Source: Kiritimatiellia bacterium
GTDB lineage: Bacteria; Verrucomicrobiota; Kiritimatiellia; RFP12; UBA1067
Assembly (NCBI GenBank): GCA_016302985.1
Contig: JAEDMN010000015.1
Location: 1-25,333 of the forward strand
Direction of reading: 5' to 3'
Length of the DNA: 25,333 bases
Shown: in pieces, positions 1 through 5,870 of the stretch
Layout of the letters: each line of letters opens with the position of its first letter
Numbering within the stretch: position 1 is the stretch's first letter
Notes under the pieces: model-generated
Databases searched by the model: none
What the model saw: the letters and a program-made list of their open reading frames with translations, nothing else
What the model was told of the DNA's origin: nothing
Position numbers and translations under genes: made by a program

Positions 1-21
1 GATTGTGATATCATTCTCCAT
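1..21 (-). CDS. 5' end of an unidentified gene leaving the window
   Basis: A minus-strand ATG at 21-19 is preceded by AGGAG with a 7-nt spacer, a strong ribosome binding site. The frame stays open to the window edge and gives the seven residues MENDITI. An extended -10 box lies 45-53 nt further upstream at 66-74. Only seven codons are visible, so no function can be proposed. The call rests on the combination of start codon, ribosome site and promoter. Confidence 0.4.
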
Positions 22-65
22 GGCAGTTCTCCTGTTTGCAGGCCTTGATTCGTTGAGATGAACAA

Positions 66-74
66 ATCATAGCA
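66..74 (-). promoter_or_regulatory. Extended -10 promoter box for the gene leaving the left edge
   Basis: On the minus strand this reads TGCTATGAT: a TGn extension plus TATGAT, one mismatch from TATAAT. The predicted start is near position 58, giving a leader of about 37 nt before the ATG at 21. I see no convincing -35 hexamer, as expected for an extended -10 promoter. The box resembles those before tcdA, the GH2 gene and the GH99-like gene. Confidence 0.35.
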
Positions 75-104
75 CCTCTTCGGGTGAGCTGCCTCTCATT
101 TTAC

Positions 105-180
105 TTGCGCGCCGGCCCCCGGCGCGCGAATGACGGGCGTCCCGCGCGGTTCCCCACGCGCGCCGGAGGCCGGCGCGCAA
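105..180. repeat. REPIN-like GC-rich inverted repeat doublet
   Basis: Two hairpins lie in opposite orientation. The left has an 8-bp stem (107-114 with 120-127). The right has a perfect 9-bp stem with a 3-nt loop (158-166 with 170-178). The outer 13 bases, TTGCGCGCCGGCC at 105-117, are the exact reverse complement of 168-180, so the whole block can also fold as one long stem. The spacer contains GACGGGCGTCCC (132-143), related to palindromic sequence at 1520-1537 and 3839-3850. Two inverted REP singlets around a short spacer is the usual form of a REPIN. There is no T-tract for a classic terminator. Dispersal elsewhere in the genome cannot be judged from this window. Confidence 0.5.
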
Positions 181-316
181 CCTAGGCGCAGGAGCCCGCA
201 TGGAGTTGGCCGGTTGGATCGTTCTTTCGGATGACAAAGTGACACGAGAGGCGGACGCCACGGTCAGTCCTGAATCGTTTCAAGAGGCGATCTGTGGAAC
301 TCTAAAATTTAGACAC

Positions 317-344
317 TTGCATCCTGGTTTTTGAAAATGATAAT
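317..344 (+). promoter_or_regulatory. Possible sigma-70-type promoter for the small-ORF/IMPase cluster
   Basis: TTGCAT at 317-322 and GATAAT at 339-344 are separated by 16 bp in the most AT-rich part of the left end. The predicted start is about position 351, leaving a leader of about 29 nt before the ATG at 380. The leader contains GAGGGAGA at 359-366, a somewhat distant ribosome site. The location fits, but the -35 matches only partly. Confidence 0.35.
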
Positions 345-379
345 ATGTTGAAATTACTGAGGGAGACTGGCTCATCGCC

Positions 380-520
380 ATGAACACACCCCAGAACGAG
401 TCGTGGCAGCTGGGCGACGGTCCGGTGACGATTCGCCTTGAGGGCTGGACGACGGCGTCGAAGCTGTCCTTCGCGCGCGACCTGGTCTTCTCGTGCGGCA
501 CGGTGCTGGTCCTCCGGTAG
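380..520 (+). CDS. Small hypothetical protein (46 aa)
   Basis: The 46-residue product starts MNTPQNESWQLGDG and ends GTVLVLR. I do not recognise a family. Codons end in G or C almost throughout, as in the clear genes of this window, which argues for real coding. The N-terminal half is polar. The C-terminal third (about residues 33-46) is hydrophobic but too short and interrupted for a confident membrane helix, and there is no signal peptide. It is the first of three closely spaced genes: 10 bp to the next small ORF, which is followed by an IMPase-family gene. Purifine-grade assignment is impossible from one sequence; an ORF missed by automated callers is likely here because of its size. Confidence 0.45.
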   Translation: MNTPQNESWQLGDGPVTIRLEGWTTASKLSFARDLVFSCGTVLVLR

Positions 521-530
521 AGGGAAAAAC

Positions 531-689
531 ATGAGCGAAGTCAACTACAGGCGAAACGGGAACAAGTACTCCTCCAGCGGGAAGTGCTGGGGGCTGTCCC
601 CGAAGATCGGAAAGACCAAGCCCGAGGACCCCTCGGCGCCGAAGACCAAGTCGAGCCGCGAACGTCGCGCGCTGAAGAAGGGGAAATGA
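531..689 (+). CDS. Small, very basic hypothetical protein (52 aa)
   Basis: The start is ATG 531, with AGAGGG at 519-524 and a 6-nt spacer. The product begins MSEVNYRRNGNKYSSSGK and ends in a lysine/arginine-rich tail (SSRERRALKKGK). Roughly a third of residues are Lys or Arg and acidic residues are few, so it could bind nucleic acid, but no domain is recognised. There are two Trp/Cys-containing positions near residue 20 and no membrane segment. High third-position GC supports coding. The stop TGA at 687-689 lies 2 bp before the preferred IMPase start, so the two are probably co-transcribed and translationally coupled. Confidence 0.5.
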   Translation: MSEVNYRRNGNKYSSSGKCWGLSPKIGKTKPEDPSAPKTKSSRERRALKKGK

Positions 690-691
690 GC

Positions 692-1483
692 ATGGACGCG
701 TCATCCAATTCCGAGCTGGACCGCATCTGCGACCTCGTCCGTGCGTGCGGACGCATCATCCGGGACGTCGACCGCACGGGCCTCCACGTCGCCTCCAAGG
801 AAGGCAAGGCCAACTTCGTCACGGAGTACGACAAGCTCGTGCAGGACCGGTTGCAGGCCGGCCTGCGCGAAATCGTCCCCGATGCGCGCTTCGTCGGCGA
901 GGAGGGGTCCGCGGACCGCTATTCGCCCAAGGGGAAGTACTTCGTCGTCGATCCCATCGACGGCACGACGAACTTCATCAAGGACTTCCACATCAGCTCG
1001 ATTTCGGTCGCGCTGATCGTGGATGGCGCCGCCGAGCTTGCCGTCGTCCACAACCCGTACACGGACGAAATGTTCTCCGCGCGCCGCGGCGGCGGGGCGT
1101 TCTGCAACGGGAAGCCGATCCACGTCTCCGCCGAGCCGCTGGAGCGCGGCATCGTGGTCTTCGGCACGGCCCCGTACCACGTGGAGCTCGCGCAGCCGAC
1201 CTTCGACCTGGCCTTTCGCTATTTCCGCAAGGCGCTGGACATCCGGCGCTGCGGGTCCGCGGCGCTGGACCTCTGCTCCGTCGCGGCGGGACGCGCCGAA
1301 CTCTTCTTCGAGCTGACGCTCGCGCCCTGGGACCACGCGGCCGGCGGCCTGATCGTACAGGAGGCGGGCGGCACGATCAGCGACTTCGACGGCGGACCGC
1401 TCGCCTTCGACCATGACTGCGCCGTGCTCGCGCGGGGCGCCGGCGTGTCCGACGCGGACATCGAGCGTCCGGAATGCCGGTGA
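692..1483 (+). CDS. Inositol monophosphatase family protein
   Basis: A 263-aa member of the Mg2+-dependent, Li+-sensitive phosphatase family, which hydrolyses inositol phosphates, PAP or histidinol phosphate in the cytoplasm. The metal-site motifs are present in order: GEEGS (E70, E71), DPIDGTTNF (D87, D90, T92) and WDHAAGG (W213, D214). Length is normal. Start 692 is preferred over the in-frame ATG at 686 because GAAGAAGGGG lies about 8 nt upstream of 692 but only 2 nt from 686. The 686 ATG would overlap the upstream stop. Context (two small ORFs upstream, a secreted glycosidase downstream) does not decide the substrate. SuhB, CysQ or a histidinol-phosphatase-like role are all possible, so no symbol is given. 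Confidence 0.9.
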   Translation: MDASSNSELDRICDLVRACGRIIRDVDRTGLHVASKEGKANFVTEYDKLVQDRLQAGLREIVPDARFVGEEGSADRYSPKGKYFVVDPIDGTTNFIKDFHISSISVALIVDGAAELAVVHNPYTDEMFSARRGGGAFCNGKPIHVSAEPLERGIVVFGTAPYHVELAQPTFDLAFRYFRKALDIRRCGSAALDLCSVAAGRAELFFELTLAPWDHAAGGLIVQEAGGTISDFDGGPLAFDHDCAVLARGAGVSDADIERPECR

Positions 1484-1519
1484 AGGGCCTCGGGGACCGT
1501 GGACTCCGTGCGCGGCGGG

Positions 1520-1537
1520 GCGGGACGCGCGTCCCGC
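1520..1537. repeat. Perfect 18-bp palindrome between IMPase and GH31 genes
   Basis: GCGGGACGCGCGTCCCGC is its own exact reverse complement and sits in the 85-bp gap between the two genes. It could be a protein-binding site, part of a dispersed repeat or a weak terminator stem without a U-tract. The core GGGACGCGCGTC recurs exactly at 3839-3850, just after the GH31 stop, so the GH31 gene is bracketed by two copies. A one-base variant occurs on the minus strand at 132-143. Confidence 0.55.
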
Positions 1538-1568
1538 ATCAAGATGTCGGAAAAGAAGGATTGACCAG

Positions 1569-3836
1569 ATGAACTTTCAGAACGCATTCGTGGCAGTGGC
1601 CGCCTTGTCCATTTTCACCGCCGGCGCGGCGGTGACGAGCGAGATTCCGCTCCTCCCCGGCGAACGCTGGTGGGGTGGCGGCGGCGCGGACGGGCAGAAC
1701 CAGCCTTACGGCGCGGCGGACTCGAAGCGCATCGACCTCCGCTACCACGGCAGCACCTCGTCGCCGCTGCTCGTCTCGACGGCCGGCCGCTACGTCTGGA
1801 GCGAGCAGCCGTTCGCCTACCAGTTCAAGGGCGGAAGGCTCGTCCTCGAATCCGACGCCGGGCGCATCGAGCCCGTGCAGGCCGGTTCCACGCTCAAGGA
1901 GGCCTACCTGGACGCCGCGCGGAGGCACTTCCGCTTCAACGGCGTGATCCCGCCCGCGGTCTTCTTCGCCAAGCCGCAGTGGAACAACTGGATCGAGATC
2001 TTCCTCCACGGCATGGACCAGAAGGCGGCGGACGACTACACCGCGGACCTGGCGAAGAGCGGCTTCCCCTGCGGCATCTACATGATGGACGGCGGCTGGC
2101 TTTCCCACCAGGGTTCCTACGAGTTCCACGCGCCGGACTTCCCCGATCCGAAGGGCCTTTTCGACCGGGTCAACGCCCAGGGGTGGATCCCGCTCATCTG
2201 GACCGCGCACTTCGTCTCGCCGGATAGCCGCGAGTACAAGCGCCTCAGGTACCATCCGAAGTCCGGCGGGCTCGACTACCTCGCGCTCCGCAAGGCGCCT
2301 GGCTCCCATGACGCCGCGGCGGTCCGCTGGTGGAGCGGCATCAGCGCCATCTACGACCTCACGCGTCCCGAGGCGAACGCGTTCTTCGTGGACACCTTGA
2401 AGGCCTTCGCCGCGCAGTACGGCATCAGGGGCTACAAGTTCGACGCCGGTGACCCGCACTTTTTCAGGGAGGACTGCCGCTTCCACGACCCCGCGGCGCA
2501 GCCCGTGGACTACACGCGCCTCTACGCCGAGCTTGCCGCGCGCGAGTTCCCCTACCACGAGATCCGCGTGAGCTGGAAGTGCGGCGGCCTGCCGCTCGTG
2601 ACGCGCCTGGGCGACCGCGCCCACGCGTGGGGACGGTCCGTCACGCACGGGAAGGGGCCGGACGCCGCGCTGGACCACTGTGCGCAGGACACCGTGATTC
2701 CGCAGATCGTCACCGCCGGCCTGCTGGGCTGCCCCTATTCGCTGGCGGACATGGTCGGCGGCGGTCTCGAGTTCTCGTTCGTCGGCCGCGAACTCGACCC
2801 GAAGCTCTTCGTTCGCAGCGCCGCGCTGCAGGCACTCATGCCGATGATGCAGTTCTCCCTGCTGCCCGGCCGTCACCTGTCGCCCGAGAACGTGGCGCAC
2901 TGCCGCCGCTTCGCCGAGCTGCACGAGGAATTCGCGCCGTACATCCTGGACCAGGCGCGCCGCACGTCCCGGTCGGGCGAGCCGATCGTCCGCGCGATGG
3001 AGTACGAGTTCCCGCACCAGGGCTTCACGCGTCCGATGCAGCAGTTCATGCTGGGGCCGAAGTGGCTCGTCGCGCCGGTCGTGACGCCGGATGACGCCGT
3101 CGCCGTCGAACTTCCCGCCGGCCGCTGGCGGGACGACCTCGGCGCCGAGCACGTGGGTCCGAAGACGCTGCGCCTCGAGCAGGTGCCGCTGGACCGCCTG
3201 CCGCGCTTCGAGCGGCTGGACTGTTCCGAAGGCCCCGCGGTGTCCGCGGCCGAGGCCGCGCCGCCGAAGAACCTGCTCGCGCCCGTGGCGGGTCCGGACG
3301 CCGGCTGGACGACGGAGGGCTTCCACTCCTCCGCGGGCGGCAAGGACGCGACGAAGTTCGCGTGGTGGATGACCGACACGGACCTTGAATTCAAGTTCGA
3401 GGTCGTGGACACGACGCCCTGCGCCCGCGAGAAGGTCTCCGGCAAGAAGGACCTGATGAACAGCGACCGCGTCGAGGTCTTCGTCAGCCCGCGCGTGGAC
3501 ATGACGAGCTGGTACTATGGGGCCGAGATGGACCCCTACGGCAACGTGCTCGACTACCGCGCGAAGTTCTTCCGCCAGTTCGACAACGCATGGAGCTTCC
3601 GCACCCTGAAGATGGAGACGGCGCGGCGCGCGGACGGCTACACGCTGCGCGGCCGCATCTCGCGCCAGGAGCTCGTCGAGCTCGGCGTCGATCCGCACAA
3701 CTTCTCCCTGGGCGCGTTCCGCGCCGATTTCAAGGGCGAGGGGGAGCTCGTCGCCTGGACCTCGGCGCTGCCACAGCCGCCGGGCAAGCCCGACTTCCAC
3801 CGCCCCGCGATGCTGATGCGCCAGGTCCTGCCCTAG
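1569..3836 (+). CDS. Secreted GH31 family glycosidase with C-terminal CBM9-like domain
   Basis: This 755-aa exported enzyme starts at ATG 1569, with GAAGGA 8 nt upstream. Residues 1-21 form a signal peptide. The (beta/alpha)8 catalytic region spans roughly 130-480, with the GH31 nucleophile motif KFDAGD (D292); the acid/base is less certain, possibly D349 in RLGD. A beta-rich C-terminal GH31 region follows to about 560. Residues about 565-755 resemble carbohydrate-binding family 9-like/DOMON modules: an early WTTEGFH segment, then SDRVEVFVSP and a late YTLRGRIS strand. GH31 enzymes cleave alpha-glucosides, alpha-xylosides, alpha-galactosides or sulfoquinovosides; the sequence does not settle which. 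An in-frame upstream extension to 1413 lacks a ribosome site and a signal peptide and was rejected. Confidence 0.85.
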   Translation: MNFQNAFVAVAALSIFTAGAAVTSEIPLLPGERWWGGGGADGQNQPYGAADSKRIDLRYHGSTSSPLLVSTAGRYVWSEQPFAYQFKGGRLVLESDAGRIEPVQAGSTLKEAYLDAARRHFRFNGVIPPAVFFAKPQWNNWIEIFLHGMDQKAADDYTADLAKSGFPCGIYMMDGGWLSHQGSYEFHAPDFPDPKGLFDRVNAQGWIPLIWTAHFVSPDSREYKRLRYHPKSGGLDYLALRKAPGSHDAAAVRWWSGISAIYDLTRPEANAFFVDTLKAFAAQYGIRGYKFDAGDPHFFREDCRFHDPAAQPVDYTRLYAELAAREFPYHEIRVSWKCGGLPLVTRLGDRAHAWGRSVTHGKGPDAALDHCAQDTVIPQIVTAGLLGCPYSLADMVGGGLEFSFVGRELDPKLFVRSAALQALMPMMQFSLLPGRHLSPENVAHCRRFAELHEEFAPYILDQARRTSRSGEPIVRAMEYEFPHQGFTRPMQQFMLGPKWLVAPVVTPDDAVAVELPAGRWRDDLGAEHVGPKTLRLEQVPLDRLPRFERLDCSEGPAVSAAEAAPPKNLLAPVAGPDAGWTTEGFHSSAGGKDATKFAWWMTDTDLEFKFEVVDTTPCAREKVSGKKDLMNSDRVEVFVSPRVDMTSWYYGAEMDPYGNVLDYRAKFFRQFDNAWSFRTLKMETARRADGYTLRGRISRQELVELGVDPHNFSLGAFRADFKGEGELVAWTSALPQPPGKPDFHRPAMLMRQVLP

Positions 3837-3925
3837 ACGGGACGCGCGTCACGGTCAACTTCGGCGAGAAGCCGTTCAAGCTGGCGGAGGGAACCGAACT
3901 CGCGCCCGGGGACGTCCGCGACTCG
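3833..3925 (+). pseudogene. Possible relic of a glycosidase C-terminus
   Basis: In a frame different from the GH31 gene, this stretch reads LDGTRVTVNFGEKPFKLAEG, then continues to a PGDVR segment. It has the look of the final beta-strands of many secreted glycosidases, where 'G-x-x-V-x-V-N-F/Y-G' precedes a short tail. It has no start of its own, begins at the GH31 stop, and its frame continues straight into tcdA without a stop. It may be the leftover tail of the original gene after a rearrangement that attached the CBM9-like domain, or a fragment of a lost neighbour. This is pattern recognition, not an alignment. Confidence 0.35.
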
Positions 3926-3934
3926 GCGGGGTTG

Positions 3935-3943
3935 TGGTATAAT
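3935..3943 (+). promoter_or_regulatory. Extended -10 box immediately before tcdA
   Basis: TGGTATAAT is a perfect extended -10 (TGn plus TATAAT). It ends only 7 nt before the tcdA ATG at 3951, so transcription should begin at or next to the start codon, giving a leaderless mRNA. No ribosome binding site is present between the box and the ATG, which agrees. No -35 hexamer is evident. Confidence 0.55.
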
Positions 3944-3950
3944 TCGCGGC

Positions 3951-4739
3951 ATGGCACATCCCGCGATCTTCCACCGCGCCGAGCTGATGCTCGGCACCCC
4001 CACGCTCGACGCCCTCCGGACGGCGCGCGTGGCCATTTTCGGGCTGGGCGGGGTCGGCAGCTGGTGCGCCGAGTCGCTGGTGCGGACCGGCGTCGGGAAG
4101 CTGCTGCTCGTCGATTCGGACGACGTCGCCATCACGAACGTCAACCGCCAGCTCATGGCGACGACGGAGACGGTCGGCCAGGTGAAGGTCGAGGTGCTGG
4201 CGGAGCGGCTGCGCGCGATCAACCCGGAAGTCGAACTGGACGTGCGCCCGTGCGTCTACGACGCGACGACGGCCGGAAGCTTTGCGCTCGAGAGCTACGA
4301 CTACGTGGTCGACGCGATCGACTCGCTCGCCGAGAAGGCCGCGCTGATCCGGCATGCGCTGTCGATTCCGTCCGTGACGCTCTTCGCCTCCATGGGGGCG
4401 GCTCTCAAGATGGACCTGTTCCAGATCCGCGCGACGGAGTTCCGGAAGATCGAGGGGGACGGTCTCGCCCGTGCGCTGCGCGGCAGATTCAGGCAGACGG
4501 GCGGCTTCCCGGAGCGCACGTTCATGTGCGTGTGGAGTCCCGAGCGCCGCGAGAACCTGGGCGACGTCGCGGACCCCGCGCTGGACGGCGACCATTGGAG
4601 CCTGCGCAAGGCGCGCATCAACGGCACGGTCGCCCACACGACGGCGGCGTTCGGATTCGCCCTCGCGAATCTCGTCGTCGCGGACGTGGAGAAGAAGACC
4701 CTGGCGCGGCAGTCTGAAGAGGGGAATTCGCGGAAATGA
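3951..4739 (+). CDS. tcdA: tRNA threonylcarbamoyladenosine dehydratase
   Basis: A 262-aa E1-like (ThiF/MoeB superfamily) enzyme. TcdA uses ATP to cyclise N6-threonylcarbamoyladenosine (t6A) at position 37 of ANN-decoding tRNAs to ct6A. The Rossmann nucleotide motif GLGGVGS is at residues 31-37, LLLVDSD at 51-57 and the arginine-containing NRQ at 65-67. The CxxC zinc pairs of ThiF/MoeB are absent, as is usual for TcdA, and length matches the family. An extended -10 box ends 7 nt upstream and no Shine-Dalgarno is visible, suggesting leaderless translation. The stop overlaps the mnmA start in ATGA, so the two anticodon-loop modification genes form an operon. Confidence 0.9.
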   Translation: MAHPAIFHRAELMLGTPTLDALRTARVAIFGLGGVGSWCAESLVRTGVGKLLLVDSDDVAITNVNRQLMATTETVGQVKVEVLAERLRAINPEVELDVRPCVYDATTAGSFALESYDYVVDAIDSLAEKAALIRHALSIPSVTLFASMGAALKMDLFQIRATEFRKIEGDGLARALRGRFRQTGGFPERTFMCVWSPERRENLGDVADPALDGDHWSLRKARINGTVAHTTAAFGFALANLVVADVEKKTLARQSEEGNSRK

Positions 4740-5812
4740 AGGTCGCGGTTGGACTTTCCGGCGGCGTGGACTCGTCCGTCGCCGCGCTCCTGCTGAAGGA
4801 GCAGGGGCACGAGGTCGTCGGCATCACGATGAAGCTCTGGCGCGAGGGCGTCTACAAGGGCGGCGACCGCGACGCCTGCTTCGGCGCGCACGAGCTCGAG
4901 GACATCGAGACGGCCCGCCGCATGGCCGAGGGCCTCGGCATCGACTACCGCGTCTTCGACTGCTTCGACGGCTACAACCGGAACGTCATCGCCTACTTCC
5001 GCGAGACCTACCTCTCCGGCAAGACGCCCAATCCGTGCGTGCGCTGCAACGCGACGCTGAAGTTCGGCCTCCTCCCGCGCCTCGCGCGCGCGTCGGGGCT
5101 CGACTTCGACTGCTTCGCGACCGGGCACTACGCGCGCATCGAAAAGCGTGGCAAACGCTACGCCATCCTTCGCGGCGCCGACGCGTCCAAGGACCAGAGC
5201 TACTTCCTCTGCCGCCTCTCGCAGGAGCAGCTCGCGCACACGCTGTTCCCCCTGGGCGGACTGACGAAGAAGGAGATCCGCGAAATCGCGCGGACGCACG
5301 GCCTCGTGACCGCGGACCGTCCCGACAGCCAGGACTTCTATTCCGGCGACAAGAACGAGCTCATCGGCGAACCGGACCGCCCTGGCGACATCGTCGACCT
5401 CCATGGAAGGAAGCTCGGCACGCACAACGGCTTCTGGCACTACACGGTCGGGCAGCGGAAGGGCCTCGGCATCGGCGGCGGCACACCGTACTACGTGGTG
5501 GACCTCAACGCCTGCCGCAACCAGGTGGTCGTCGGCTTCGCGGAGGACGCGGTGAAGACCGCGCTGTCCGTCCTCGACATGAACTACGTTGCGCTGGATC
5601 CGTCCGAAAACGACGGGACGCCGATTCCGTGCTTCGTCAAGGTCCGTTCCGCCGGCGCGCCGAAGGGGCCCGCCTTCCTGCAGGGCGACTGCGCGACGTT
5701 CCCGGAGGGCATCGCCGGCGTCGCGCCGGGGCAGTCCGCCGTCTTCTATGATGCGGACGGTGCGATTCTCTGCGGCGGCACGATCGCGGGCCGTGCGGAT
5801 GACGACGACTAG
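4736..5812 (+). CDS. mnmA: tRNA 2-thiouridine(34) synthase
   Basis: A 358-aa cytoplasmic thiouridylase that activates U34 of Glu, Gln and Lys tRNAs with ATP and inserts sulfur. The PP-loop SGGVDSS is at residues 8-14, followed by NPCVRCN (C101, C104), FATGHYARI (about 127-135), KDQSYFL (152-158) and YTVGQRKGLGI. The second catalytic cysteine, in a DxCF-type motif near residue 200 of the E. coli-like enzymes, is absent: the segment reads DSQDFYSGD (197-205). The CxxC pair at 101/104 instead resembles iron-sulfur-type thiolases, so this looks like a divergent subfamily, not a damaged gene. The gene overlaps tcdA by 4 bp. Confidence 0.92.
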   Translation: MKVAVGLSGGVDSSVAALLLKEQGHEVVGITMKLWREGVYKGGDRDACFGAHELEDIETARRMAEGLGIDYRVFDCFDGYNRNVIAYFRETYLSGKTPNPCVRCNATLKFGLLPRLARASGLDFDCFATGHYARIEKRGKRYAILRGADASKDQSYFLCRLSQEQLAHTLFPLGGLTKKEIREIARTHGLVTADRPDSQDFYSGDKNELIGEPDRPGDIVDLHGRKLGTHNGFWHYTVGQRKGLGIGGGTPYYVVDLNACRNQVVVGFAEDAVKTALSVLDMNYVALDPSENDGTPIPCFVKVRSAGAPKGPAFLQGDCATFPEGIAGVAPGQSAVFYDADGAILCGGTIAGRADDDD

Positions 5813-5838
5813 ACAAATCCGTCTGGAATCATTAGAAT
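5810..5838 (+). promoter_or_regulatory. Sigma-70-type promoter for the beta-strand-repeat protein
   Basis: TAGACA at 5810-5815 and TAGAAT at 5833-5838 are separated by exactly 17 bp; each hexamer is one base off consensus. The predicted start near 5845 gives a 25-nt leader containing AAAGGGGAG ahead of the ATG at 5871. The -35 overlaps the mnmA stop codon, so the downstream gene has its own promoter. This is the most canonical -35/-10 pair in the window. Confidence 0.6.
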
Positions 5839-5870
5839 AGAGAAGGATTCATCTAAAAGGGGAGTTTTCG

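Larger units (their letters stand above)
22..379. other. Gene-poor region with repeat and candidate promoters
   Basis: Besides the REPIN-like block and the two promoter candidates listed separately, this stretch has no convincing gene. A 44-codon plus-strand frame at 200-334 has a good ribosome site (AGGAG, 5-nt spacer). Its third-position GC is much lower than in neighbouring genes, particularly in the second half, and it runs into the likely promoter of the next cluster. It may be decayed or chance. The segment 295-360 is distinctly AT-rich compared with the rest of the window. Confidence 0.5.

Noticed and set aside
200..334. 44-codon plus-strand ORF (MELAGWIVLSDDK...) with AGGAG 5 nt upstream
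   Set aside because: Third-position GC is far below that of the real genes here, it overlaps the probable promoter of the next cluster, and no family is recognisable. It may be decayed or chance.
1539..3800. Very long minus-strand ORF opposite the GH31 gene, and similar long antisense ORFs elsewhere
   Set aside because: Typical high-GC shadow frames: low-complexity Arg/Ala/Val-rich translation with no domains, opposite genes with clear catalytic motifs.
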